From: JBBSHS01 sp038232515
Lineage (GTDB): Bacteria; Actinomycetota; Acidimicrobiia; Acidimicrobiales; JAUJNH01
Length of the DNA: 23,427 bases
Direction: 5' to 3'
Assembly: GCA_038232515.1 (NCBI GenBank)
Contig: JBBSHS010000040.1
Location: 1-23,427 of the forward strand
Part shown: positions 1 to 7,950 of the stretch, one piece after another
Layout of the letters: each line of letters opens with the position of its first letter
Numbering within the stretch: position 1 is the stretch's first letter
Notes under the pieces: generated by a model
What the model saw: the letters and a program-made list of their open reading frames with translations, nothing else
What the model was told of the DNA's origin: nothing
Database searches by the model: none
Made by a program: the position numbers and the translations under genes

Positions 1-607
1 CCGTGGTCTTCAGCTTCGACGAGAAGACCCAGTGCCAGGCGCTGGACCGGACCCAGCCGAGCCTGCCCATGCGTCGGGGCCGGGCCGGAACCATGACGCA
101 CGACTACAAGCGCAACGGCACCACCGACCTGTTCGCGGCGCTGAACATCGCCACCGGCGAAGTGTTGACCGCCTGCCGCAACCGCCACACCGCGGCAGAC
201 GTGCTCGCCTTCTTCAAGAAGATCGACCGGGCCGTGCCCCGGGGGCTGGACGTCCATGTGATCTTGGACAACCTGTCGGCCCATGCCGCCCCCGAGGTCA
301 CCGACTGGTTGGCGCACCCCCGTCGGGCCCGGTGGCACCTGCACTTCACGCCCACCAGCTCCTCCTGGCTCAACTTGATCGAGCGGTGGTTCAAGGAACT
401 CACCGACCGGCGGCTGCGGCGAGGGACCTTCGCCAGCGTGCCCGATCTCATAGAGGCGATCGAGACATGGGTCGCTCACCGCAACGCCGATCCGACGCCT
501 TTCGTATGGCACGCAGCCGCCGACGAGATCCTTGAGAAGGTGCGGCGTGGAAGGAAATCACTGTCCCAAGTCAATCCGCGACGCTGCACTAGGCGCCAAG
601 CGCCTAG
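1..607 (+). mobile_element. 3' part of an IS630-type insertion sequence
   Basis: The left part of the element lies outside the window. What is present is the DDE catalytic part of a transposase, followed by a short palindrome (CTAGGCGC at 589-596, GCGCCTAG at 600-607) just past the expected stop codon. The palindrome could be part of the right end or a terminator. I could not define the terminal inverted repeat or the TA target duplication because the left end is missing. The element abuts the 3' end of the toxin gene that starts at 1035 on the other strand. Confidence 0.6.
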
Positions 608-710
608 ACGGCCGGCGAATGCACGGGAATCAATCGACGCTTCTCTGCGGCATCACCATTGGCAGCGCTGGCCGGTGACGGAGGCGATAAGGTCGAAGTC
701 GGCGTCGTAA
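3..710 (+). CDS. IS630-family transposase, 5'-partial, C-terminus frameshifted
   Basis: This is the DDE-superfamily catalytic domain that cuts and joins transposon ends. The visible part begins at the first catalytic Asp (FSFDEKTQCQALDRTQP), has the second Asp in VILDNLSAHA, and the Glu in SSSWLNLIERWFKELT, so all three acidic residues are present. The N-terminal HTH region lies before the window. The open frame runs to 710, but family members usually stop soon after the sequence matching ILEKVRRGRKSLSQV. In the +2 frame the DNA reads SATLH followed by TAG at 590-592, a familiar ending for this family. I therefore infer a small deletion near 570-576 and regard residues encoded after that as read-through. 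The native end is probably 592. Confidence 0.8.
   Translation: MVFSFDEKTQCQALDRTQPSLPMRRGRAGTMTHDYKRNGTTDLFAALNIATGEVLTACRNRHTAADVLAFFKKIDRAVPRGLDVHVILDNLSAHAAPEVTDWLAHPRRARWHLHFTPTSSSWLNLIERWFKELTDRRLRRGTFASVPDLIEAIETWVAHRNADPTPFVWHAAADEILEKVRRGRKSLSQVNPRRCTRRQAPRRPANARESIDASLRHHHWQRWPVTEAIRSKSAS
589..607. repeat. 8-bp palindrome with a 3-base loop
   Basis: CTAGGCGC (589-596) and GCGCCTAG (600-607) form a perfect stem around CAA. It lies between the inferred transposase stop (590-592) and the inferred toxin stop (630, opposite strand). It could serve as a terminator for either gene or be part of the transposon end. There is no T-tract. Confidence 0.5.
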
Positions 711-1035
711 TGGAGCACGCCGACACCGAGTTCCTCGGCGGCGGCGGCGACGAGAAGGTCGGGGATCTTTCGCCCCCGCTGGCTCCGTTGGGCGAGAAGA
801 CGCTGAACCTGCAGCTCCCTGCGCACATGCACCGTGCTCGTCTCCATCGGCTCGAAGGCGTCGAGGGCGCCGACCAGTTGATCCATTCCTGCGCCGTCGG
901 GGCCGAGTAGCTGACTTCGAGGTCACAGATGCTCGGCCGCCCGAGCCGGCCGGACATGGCCACCGGTTCGACGACGTCGCGAACCTCGGGCCCGGCCAGC
1001 CGCTTCAACACGCTGGTATCGACCAGGAACCTCAG
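630..1035 (-). pseudogene. vapC: VapC-type PIN-domain toxin, broken by two one-base deletions
   Basis: VapC toxins are Mg-dependent ribonucleases. Reading from a CTG at 1035, the frame gives RFLVDTSVLKRL (first PIN Asp) and ends its homology at SAPTAQEW. The match continues in the next frame as DQLVGALDAF through RKIPDLLVAAAAEE and LHYDADFDLIA, with the later catalytic acids. It shifts again to finish as VMPQRSVD and a TGA at 630. Both shifts are explained by loss of one G after TGG (near 884 and near 656). Restoring both bases gives 135 residues, the usual length. The gene overlaps the antitoxin stop as CTGA, where ATGA or GTGA would be expected, so even the start is non-standard. The toxin is probably inactive, unless these are sequencing errors. 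Confidence 0.75.
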
Positions 1036-1226
1036 CGCCAGGCCGCAGATCTATCGTCGAGGCTGGCGTCGGCCAGCACGTCGAGCGCCGTCACCACCCG
1101 CTGACTTCGTCCCGCCGTCGCCTGGCGCAGCGCCTGGTTCACGGTATCCCGAATGGTGGTGGTGCCCAATTCGGCGCGGGCGACCCCGAGCGCCTCCTCG
1201 TCAACGTCGATCAGGTGCTTCGCCAC
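1032..1226 (-). CDS. vapB: VapB-type antitoxin
   Basis: This is a 64-residue protein beginning VAKHLIDVDEEALGVARAEL, then TTTIRDTVNQALRQA, with a C-terminal LDDRSAAWR tail. This is the layout of actinobacterial VapB proteins: an N-terminal ribbon-helix-helix DNA-binding part and a C-terminal tail that blocks the PIN toxin. I chose the GTG at 1226 because homologues begin at the equivalent of VAKHLIDVD. The longer open frame to 1265 adds 13 unlikely residues. Its stop overlaps the toxin start, the usual coupled arrangement. In the intact state the pair would repress its own promoter. Here the antitoxin is intact while the toxin is broken. Confidence 0.75.
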   Translation of the reverse strand: MAKHLIDVDEEALGVARAELGTTTIRDTVNQALRQATAGRSQRVVTALDVLADASLDDRSAAWR

Positions 1227-1293
1227 GCCGCCAGTATGTCGGCCGCGGGCCGCGTATAGACACATGCCGGCGATGGTCTCGCCGCCGGGCCGG

Positions 1294-3243
1294 TCAGGTC
1301 CTCGCCTTGACGGGGGCGAGAAAGGCAGCCACCTCCTCGCGGCTCACGCTGCGTTTCATGGGGGGCACGGGTAGGAGCAGGGCGGTCCTGTAGCGGCGGG
1401 TGGCCAGGCGGGGGTCGAGCACGGCCACCACCCCTCGGTCGTCGGCCGTGCGGATGAGCCGGCCCGCGCCCTGGGCCAGCAAGGTGGCCGCACGGGGGAT
1501 GTCAACCAGGGAGAACGCATCCCCTCCGGCCCGGTCGCGACGGGCCTGGGTGAGCGGCTCGTCGGGGCGGGGGAAGGGCAGGCGGTCGATGCACACCAGC
1601 GACAGCGACGGGCCGGGAATGTCGATGCCCTGCCAGAAGCCCATGGTGGCGAACAGGCTGGAGGTCTCGTCGTCGGCAAAGGCCTTCACCAGCGCCGGCT
1701 TGGGCAGGTCGAGCTGGGTGAGCAGCCTGCCGGGCAGTTGGCCGGCCAGCGCCTCCGCCGCCCGTTCCATGCCCCGGTACGAGGTGAACAGGGCCAGCGT
1801 GCGGCCACCGGCGGCGTCGATGAGCCAGGCCAGCTCCTCGATGACGGCCGTCTCCCACGGCTCGCCGGGCGGCGACGGCAGGTGCCTGGGCACGTACAGC
1901 AGCGCCTGTTCCCGGTAGTGGAAGGGGCTGCCCACGTCGATCACGTCGGTCTCCGCCGCCGGCAGCCCCAGCCGGTCGGCCAGGCCAGGGGGGATGGTGG
2001 CGCTGGTGAGGATGGCGGTGACCTCGCCCCACAGCCGCTCGGCCAGGAGCCCGGCCACGTCGACCAGGGCGATGCGCAGGACCGGGCTGTGGGGTGGCCC
2101 TTCGACCCAGGCCACATGGGTCGAAGGCAGGCTCGCCACCGTGGCCAGGTCGTCGGCCAGGTGGCCGGCCGCCTGCTGGGCCCGGGCCTTGCGGGCGTCG
2201 TCGCCACTGGCCCTGCGCAGGGCCGACAGCAGCGCCCGCACCCGCTCGGCGGCCAGGGCCACGGCGTCGCAGAGGTCTTCGTCGGCCAGGCCCTGGGCAC
2301 CGGCCACCCCGGCGACGGCGCGACCGTGCCAGGGTACGAGCGCGGCTCCCAGCTTGGCGCCGGCGTCCTCCACGGCCGACGCCGCCTCCTTGTCTGCCCC
2401 GTCGAGGAGCCCGAGCGAGGTGCGGGCCAGGGCGGAGAACCGGCCGGCCGCCAGCTCCAGGCCCAGCGAGGTGGCGGCCACGTCCTCCAGGTGGTGGGCC
2501 TCGTCGAAGACGACGACGTCGTGTTCGGGCAGGAGGTGGCCGCCGGACAGCAGGTGCATGCCGTAGAGGGCGGTGTTGACGACGATCACGTCAGCCTGCG
2601 CGGCCCGTTGGCGGGCCTGCTCGGCGAAGCAGTCGGAGCCGATCGGGCACTTGGCCGCCCCCGGGCACTCGACCGCGCTCACGCTGACCTGGGCCCATGC
2701 CCGGGGGCGGGGCTCGAAGTCGAGCTCGGCCCGGTCACCGGTGGGGCTGGTGGCCGCCCACGCCAGCACCAGCGCGATCTCCCGGGACAGGCCGGTCAGC
2801 TCGTCGGCATCGAGCTCGAGCTGGCCGTCGCCCCCCGCCACCTCACGACCCCGCTGCTTGCACAGGTAGTTGCTGCGTCCCTTCAGCACCGCCGCCTCGA
2901 ACGGCCACCCCAGGTGGTCGGAGAGGAACGGCAGGTCTTTGCCGGCCAGCTGATCCTGCAATGCCTTGGTGGCCGTCGCCACCACGACCCGCTGTCCTGA
3001 CAGGATGGCCGGCACCAGGTAGGCGAGCGACTTGCCGGTGCCGGTCCCGGCCTGGACGACCAGGTGACGGTGTTCCAGAACGGCCCGGGCCACCGCCTCG
3101 GCCATGCGCAGCTGTCCGGGACGACCCTCGCCGCCGCCCGGCAACTGGGCCACCACCCGCCCGAGCGCATCAGCGACCGCGCCGTCCTCGGCGGCCTCGG
3201 CGACGTCGGCCACCACGCCGTCTGCGGCGACGTCGGCGACCAC
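1294..3243 (-). CDS. dinG: DinG/XPD-like ATP-dependent DNA helicase
   Basis: This is a superfamily 2 helicase of the Rad3/XPD/DinG group, which unwinds DNA 5' to 3' during repair. Numbered from the chosen start (649 residues), Walker A is AGTGTGKS at 65-72 and the DEAH box is at 247-250. Four cysteines at 128, 193, 199 and 205 (YLC; ECPGAAKCPIGSDC) match the Fe-S cluster of this family. The motif V-like segment MGFWQGIDIPG and motif VI QGAGRLIR (from 591) close the C-terminal helicase domain. The open frame extends upstream to 3657, but that part is low-quality sequence antisense to a lipoprotein gene. GTG at 3243, preceded by GAGGA, gives normal family length. The residues before Walker A resemble the family start (RPGQLRMAEAVARAV). 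It is transcribed toward vapBC, 67 bases away. Confidence 0.9.
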   Translation of the reverse strand: MVADVAADGVVADVAEAAEDGAVADALGRVVAQLPGGGEGRPGQLRMAEAVARAVLEHRHLVVQAGTGTGKSLAYLVPAILSGQRVVVATATKALQDQLAGKDLPFLSDHLGWPFEAAVLKGRSNYLCKQRGREVAGGDGQLELDADELTGLSREIALVLAWAATSPTGDRAELDFEPRPRAWAQVSVSAVECPGAAKCPIGSDCFAEQARQRAAQADVIVVNTALYGMHLLSGGHLLPEHDVVVFDEAHHLEDVAATSLGLELAAGRFSALARTSLGLLDGADKEAASAVEDAGAKLGAALVPWHGRAVAGVAGAQGLADEDLCDAVALAAERVRALLSALRRASGDDARKARAQQAAGHLADDLATVASLPSTHVAWVEGPPHSPVLRIALVDVAGLLAERLWGEVTAILTSATIPPGLADRLGLPAAETDVIDVGSPFHYREQALLYVPRHLPSPPGEPWETAVIEELAWLIDAAGGRTLALFTSYRGMERAAEALAGQLPGRLLTQLDLPKPALVKAFADDETSSLFATMGFWQGIDIPGPSLSLVCIDRLPFPRPDEPLTQARRDRAGGDAFSLVDIPRAATLLAQGAGRLIRTADDRGVVAVLDPRLATRRYRTALLLPVPPMKRSVSREEVAAFLAPVKART

Positions 3244-3340
3244 GCCGTCCTCGGAACCCGCAGCGGGATGGGCGTCGTCGGGCACCAGCACGACGCTACC
3301 GAGCCGTCGGGTCGGCAGCGGCGTGCCAGGCTCCAGGCCC

Positions 3341-3796
3341 GTGCACCTCGTCCGCCACTCAGGACGCCGCACCCTCGTCCCACTTTTCGCGCTCGTACTT
3401 CTGAGCTGTGGCCCCGGCCCGACCACCACGTCCTCGTCCCGGTCCACCGGGCCGTCCCTACTGGTCGCCCTCCACCGCTCAGGGGGGTTGGCCGGCACCG
3501 ATGACCGGCTGACGATCGACGGCGAGGGCCACGTGGCGCTGGTGCAGAGCAGGCCGCCCGTGCAACGGTCGAGCGAGCTCGCCGGTGACGAATCCGATGC
3601 ACTACGGCGACAGCTGGCCGCCGTCGATGCCAAGGCCATCCGCACGACGAAGGCCAATCCGCAGGCCGCCGACTCATTCGTCTACGACCTGGACATCAAG
3701 GGGGGGCACCTGACCTTCGACGACACCACGGTTCCGCCCACCCTCCGCCCTCTGCTCGACCAACTCACGGCCATCCTGGGCCGACTGGCCCGATAG
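3341..3796 (+). CDS. Small lipoprotein, emfourin-like domain
   Basis: This 151-residue protein has an N-terminal hydrophobic stretch (LVPLFALVLL) ending in the lipobox LLSC with Cys23, so it is probably a lipid-anchored exported protein. The mature part contains LHRSGGLAGTDDRLTID, a central EsdALRRQLAAVDA-like helix, then DSFVYDLDIKGGHLTFDD and a C-terminal LRPLLDQLTAIL helix. This order (R-x-GG-x-AG near the start, D-x-F-x-Y in the middle, an Leu-rich end) resembles the emfourin family of M4 metalloprotease inhibitors. That assignment is from memory and only moderate. GTG 3341 was chosen because it gives a normal signal peptide; GTG 3323 is an alternative. It is divergent from dinG (97 bases) and ends 6 bases from the convergent BrkB gene. 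No M4 protease gene is in this window. Confidence 0.6.
   Translation: MHLVRHSGRRTLVPLFALVLLSCGPGPTTTSSSRSTGPSLLVALHRSGGLAGTDDRLTIDGEGHVALVQSRPPVQRSSELAGDESDALRRQLAAVDAKAIRTTKANPQAADSFVYDLDIKGGHLTFDDTTVPPTLRPLLDQLTAILGRLAR
3778..3791. terminator. Short hairpin at the convergent lipoprotein/BrkB ends
   Basis: GGGCC (3778-3782), loop GACT, GGCCC (3787-3791). It lies inside the last codons of the lipoprotein gene, next to the stop of the opposing gene. The stem is only 5 bp and there is no T-tract, so a terminator role is weakly supported. Confidence 0.25.
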
Positions 3797-3802
3797 GACG
3801 GC

Positions 3803-4693
3803 TCAGGTGTTGGGTGCCTGGCCGGACCGGCTGGCCACAAGGGGAGCCTCACCAGGGATGCGCGGCACCTCCACGTCGACGACCACGGTGCCGTGGTCCT
3901 CCTCCCAGCGCACCACGTTGAGGACCGACGAGTACACGATGAGCCGGCCGAAGAACAGCAGCCACGCCAGCAGGGCGAAGACGCTGCCCAGCGGGCCGTA
4001 CAGCGCCGAGGAGTTGGCCACCAGGCGGGGGACGTAGACGGCGCCCACCAGCTTGAGGACCTCGAGCCCGAGGCCCCCGACCACGGCCCCGGGCAGCAGC
4101 GGCTTCCACCCCAGGCGGCGCAGGTTCAGCACCCGGAACGTGAACAGGCACAGGCCGATGTCGAAGGGAAGGGTCACCACCAGGCTGGCGTAGGCCCCGT
4201 ACGGCACCAGGCCGGCCACCGCCGTGGTCCCCACCGAGGCGCCGAGGATGACGACCGTGCCGAGGAGCCAGGCCAGGCCGATGGCCTTGTCCTTGATGCC
4301 GCGACCGGTCACCTGCCATACCGAGTCGAAGGCGAACTGGACCGAGGCGACCAGTCCCAGGCCCGACCACAGCAGACCGGCCAGGCCGATGATCGAGGCA
4401 GCCGTGGCCGTGCCCCTGGCGTGGTCCACCGTCTGGCGCACGGTGTCGGCCGCCGAACCGGACAGGCTCAGTTGGTCGATCACCGCCTTCGCCGGGTCGG
4501 AGTGGCCGTGGGCCACGAACCCGAGTACGGCGATGCCGACCAGCAACAGGGGGAACAGCGACAGGAATGCAGCCAGGCTGATGGCCGAAGCCAGATAGCC
4601 ACCGTTCACGTCGTTGAAGCGGTCGAGGACGGCGACGAGTGTCCGGGCCCAGCCGAAACGGCGGCACAGAGGGGCGAGCAGACGGTTCCGCAT
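3803..4693 (-). CDS. YihY/BrkB-family inner membrane protein
   Basis: This 296-residue polytopic membrane protein has the YihY/virulence factor BrkB domain. Features seen: the family opening with an amphipathic N-terminus followed by NGGYLASAISLAAFLSLFPL, then a loop, and about six hydrophobic segments (for example IIGLAGLLWSGLGLVASVQFAFDSVW, LAWLLGTVVIL, LPGAVVGGLGLEVLKL, and FALLAWLLFFGRLIVYSSVLN near the end). The substrate of the family is not firmly known. Despite an old name it is not RNase BN. ATG 4693 is preceded at 6 bases by TACCAC and by no Shine-Dalgarno sequence, so a leaderless message is likely. It is divergent from uppS, 74 bases away, and convergent with the emfourin-like gene. 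Confidence 0.9.
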   Translation of the reverse strand: MRNRLLAPLCRRFGWARTLVAVLDRFNDVNGGYLASAISLAAFLSLFPLLLVGIAVLGFVAHGHSDPAKAVIDQLSLSGSAADTVRQTVDHARGTATAASIIGLAGLLWSGLGLVASVQFAFDSVWQVTGRGIKDKAIGLAWLLGTVVILGASVGTTAVAGLVPYGAYASLVVTLPFDIGLCLFTFRVLNLRRLGWKPLLPGAVVGGLGLEVLKLVGAVYVPRLVANSSALYGPLGSVFALLAWLLFFGRLIVYSSVLNVVRWEEDHGTVVVDVEVPRIPGEAPLVASRSGQAPNT

Positions 4694-4699
4694 GGGCCA

Positions 4700-4705
4700 G
4701 TGGTA
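4700..4705 (-). promoter_or_regulatory. Putative -10 of a leaderless promoter for the BrkB gene
   Basis: TACCAC on the minus strand, 6 bases before the ATG at 4693. It fits the TANNN(T/C) pattern seen before eight other genes here. Confidence 0.35.
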
Positions 4706-4754
4706 CCCGATCCGGGGGCCGAGCCGACAAACGGAAGGGCCGCGGCCCAGGCGG

Positions 4755-4760
4755 TAGGTT
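4755..4760 (+). promoter_or_regulatory. Putative -10 of a leaderless promoter for uppS
   Basis: TAGGTT followed by 7 bases and the GTG at 4768. There is no usable Shine-Dalgarno sequence between them, so transcription would start at or next to the start codon. Confidence 0.45.
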
Positions 4761-4767
4761 CCACGGG

Positions 4768-5517
4768 GTGACGGACGGCGCGACGGACGGCGCGACCAGG
4801 CTGGAGGGCGTCGAGGGCATCGACCTCGACCGCCTGCCCCGCCACATCGCCCTCGTCATGGACGGCAACGGGCGCTGGGCGCAACGCCAGGGCCGTCCCC
4901 GCACCGAGGGCCACGTGGCCGGTGAGGAAGCCCTCTACGAGGTCACCGACGCCGCCATCGGGCTCGGGGTGGGCTGGGTCACGGCCTACGCCTTCTCCAC
5001 CGAGAACTGGAACCGTCCCGCCGAAGAGGTCCGGTTCCTGATGCAGTTCAACGAGGACACCCTGCTGCGCCGGCGGGAGGAGTTGAACCGCCGCAACGTT
5101 CGCATCGTCTTCACCGGCCGCCGTGACCAGCGGGTGCCGGAGCGGATCATCCGCCACCAGGACGAGGCCGCGGCCCTGACCGCAGCCAACACCGGCATGA
5201 CCCTGTGCATCGCCTTCAACTACGGCGGCCGGGCCGAGATCGTCGACGCCGCCCGGCGCCTCGTGGAAGACGGCGTGGCTGCCGACGACGTGGACGAGGC
5301 CGCCATCGCCGCCCGCCTCTACGTGCCCCACATGCCCGATCCGGACCTGCTCATCCGCACCTCAGGCGAGCTGCGCCTGTCCAACATCCTCGTGTGGGAA
5401 GCGGCCTACGCCGAGCTGCTGTTCGTCGACACGCTGTGGCCCGACTTCACCCGCGCCGACCTGTTCGAGGCCATCCGAGAGTTCCAGCGCCGCACCCGGC
5501 GGTTCGGCAACATCTGA
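4768..5517 (+). CDS. uppS: Isoprenyl transferase (undecaprenyl diphosphate synthase type)
   Basis: This cis-prenyltransferase adds isopentenyl diphosphate units in cis to make the long lipid carrier used for cell wall and glycan assembly. It is a cytosolic, membrane-associated enzyme. In the 249-residue product the catalytic Asp is D32 in VMDGNGRWA. The AFSTENWNRP segment and the C-terminal DLLIRTSGELRLSNILVW and ELLFVDTLWPDF motifs are all present and intact. The frame is open upstream to 4639. I chose GTG 4768 because it gives normal family length and is preceded by TAGGTT at 7 bases. In actinobacteria uppS and recO are commonly adjacent, as here, though a 248-base repeat-rich spacer separates them. 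Confidence 0.95.
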   Translation: MTDGATDGATRLEGVEGIDLDRLPRHIALVMDGNGRWAQRQGRPRTEGHVAGEEALYEVTDAAIGLGVGWVTAYAFSTENWNRPAEEVRFLMQFNEDTLLRRREELNRRNVRIVFTGRRDQRVPERIIRHQDEAAALTAANTGMTLCIAFNYGGRAEIVDAARRLVEDGVAADDVDEAAIAARLYVPHMPDPDLLIRTSGELRLSNILVWEAAYAELLFVDTLWPDFTRADLFEAIREFQRRTRRFGNI

Positions 5518-5765
5518 CGGTCCGCCTGCGGCGGGGGCCTCGAGGTCTTTGGGAGCTCGCTTCGCTCGCTGGGAAGACCTCGAGGCCGTTCTTGGGTGCT
5601 CGCTGCGCTCGCCGTCCTTTCTGTTCGCCTTCGGCAAAGCCGGCGGCGAACCTGTGGTGGCACGGCCCCCACGCCCCCATTGGGGGCTGCCGCCCCCAAA
5701 CCCCTGCAGAGGCGAGTCCCCGCTGAATGGCGGATCCTTTCTGCGGCGCGTAGTTGACTGTGGGG
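5518..5765. repeat. Intergenic composite repeat between uppS and recO
   Basis: This 248-base spacer has no credible gene. It holds a perfect 14-bp inverted repeat (arms 5536-5549 and 5574-5587, 24-base loop), in which the loop contains GCTCGCTTCGCTCGCT. A near copy, GCTCGCTGCGCTCGCC, follows at 5598-5613. A third part at 5673-5699 is a C-run/G-run block that can fold two ways: GCCCCC 5673-5678 with GGGGGC 5682-5687, or TTGGGGGC 5680-5687 with GCCCCCAA 5692-5699. It has the look of a dispersed extragenic element. No second copy is in this window. Confidence 0.55.
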
Positions 5766-6482
5766 GTGCCGCTGTACCGGGAGCAGGGGGTGGTGCTCAG
5801 GACCTACCGGCTGGGCGAGGCGGACCGGATCGTGGTGCTGTGCACCGCCGGGCGGGGCAAGGTGCGGGCGGTGGCCAAGGGCGTGCGCAAGACCACCAGC
5901 CGCTTCGGGGGGCGTCTGGAACCCACCAGCCACGTGGCCGTGCAGCTGTACGAAGGGCGGTCGCTCGACACCATCACCCAGGCCGAGACCATCGACCACA
6001 ACGGCGCCGTGCGCTCGGACCTTGACCGCCTGGGCAAGGCCAACGCCGTGCTGGAGGTGGTCGACCAGGTGGCCCAGGAGGGCGAACCCAATCCGGCGCT
6101 CTACCGCATGCTGGTCGGCGCCCTGAGAGCCCTGTCCGCCCACGACGCCCCCCTGCTGGTGCCGGCCTTCTTCTTGAAGCTCCTGGCCCTGGAGGGGTCG
6201 GCCCCCCTGCTGGACCAGTGCGCGGCCTGCGGCTGCGAGCAGGGGCTAGTGGCCTTCGACCTCACCGTGGGGGGCGCGCTGTGCCGCGACCACCGCGCCG
6301 GCCAGCCGGTGTCCGAGGGCGCCCTCGAGCTGTGCCGGCGGGTCCTGGGCGGCGACCTGGCCGCGGCCATGTCCGAACCTTGGTCGCCCGTCGTGGCCGA
6401 GGTCGACGGCCTGGCCACCCGGGCCCTGGAGGCGAACCTCGAGCGCCGGCTCCGGGCCCCCCATCTGCTCGACCGCTCCTGA
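5766..6482 (+). CDS. recO: DNA repair protein RecO
   Basis: RecO anneals single strands and helps load RecA through RecF/RecR in gap repair. The 238-residue product starts with the OB-fold segment PLYREQGVVLRTYRLGEADRIV, typical of the family. It then has GRGKVRAVAKGVRKTTSRFGG-type basic surface, a helical middle, and a zinc-finger-like stretch with cysteines near residues 152, 155 and 173 followed by His (DQCAACGC ... ALCRDH). The frame is open from TTG 5754. GTG 5760 and GTG 5766 are also possible. I chose 5766 because homologues start at the equivalent of (M)PLYR. No start has a convincing ribosome binding site. glyS follows after 21 bases. Confidence 0.9.
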   Translation: MPLYREQGVVLRTYRLGEADRIVVLCTAGRGKVRAVAKGVRKTTSRFGGRLEPTSHVAVQLYEGRSLDTITQAETIDHNGAVRSDLDRLGKANAVLEVVDQVAQEGEPNPALYRMLVGALRALSAHDAPLLVPAFFLKLLALEGSAPLLDQCAACGCEQGLVAFDLTVGGALCRDHRAGQPVSEGALELCRRVLGGDLAAAMSEPWSPVVAEVDGLATRALEANLERRLRAPHLLDRS

Positions 6483-6489
6483 GCGCAGC

Positions 6490-6495
6490 TACCCT
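6490..6495 (+). promoter_or_regulatory. Putative -10 of a leaderless promoter for glyS
   Basis: TACCCT followed by 8 bases and the glyS ATG at 6504, inside the 21-base gap after recO. No Shine-Dalgarno sequence is visible. Confidence 0.4.
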
Positions 6496-6503
6496 GCCCG
6501 GCC

Positions 6504-7829
<1,326 letters not shown>

Positions 7830-7832
<3 letters not shown>

Positions 7833-7859
7833 CCACCGTTCGGGTAGCCACCGTTCGGG
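7830..7859 (+). repeat. 15-bp tandem duplication containing the glyS stop codon
   Basis: TAGCCACCGTTCGGG occurs twice head to tail (7830-7844, 7845-7859). Because 15 is a multiple of three, the second copy supplies a second in-frame TAG. It looks like a recent slippage duplication. Confidence 0.85.
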
Positions 7860-7938
7860 CGCCAGGGCCGGAGGCCGGCCCACCGATGCGGTCGCGGGTG
7901 TGGCGGTGCCGCCCCGGGACCGCAGGCTGGGGACGGGC

Positions 7939-7944
7939 TACTTT
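7939..7944 (+). promoter_or_regulatory. Putative -10 of a leaderless promoter for the lipoprotein gene
   Basis: TACTTT followed by 6 bases and the ATG at 7951, with no Shine-Dalgarno sequence. Confidence 0.45.
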
Positions 7945-7950
7945 GCCGCC

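Noticed and set aside
1738..3000. 420-codon plus-strand open frame
   Set aside because: It is antisense to the helicase gene, has no family motif, and results from GC-rich codon bias.
3244..3657. N-terminal extension of the helicase by 138 codons
   Set aside because: It is antisense to the signal-peptide-bearing lipoprotein gene and unlike helicase N-termini.
5549..6025. 158-codon plus-strand frame between uppS and recO
   Set aside because: It covers the inverted repeats and the start of recO in another frame, and shows no motifs.
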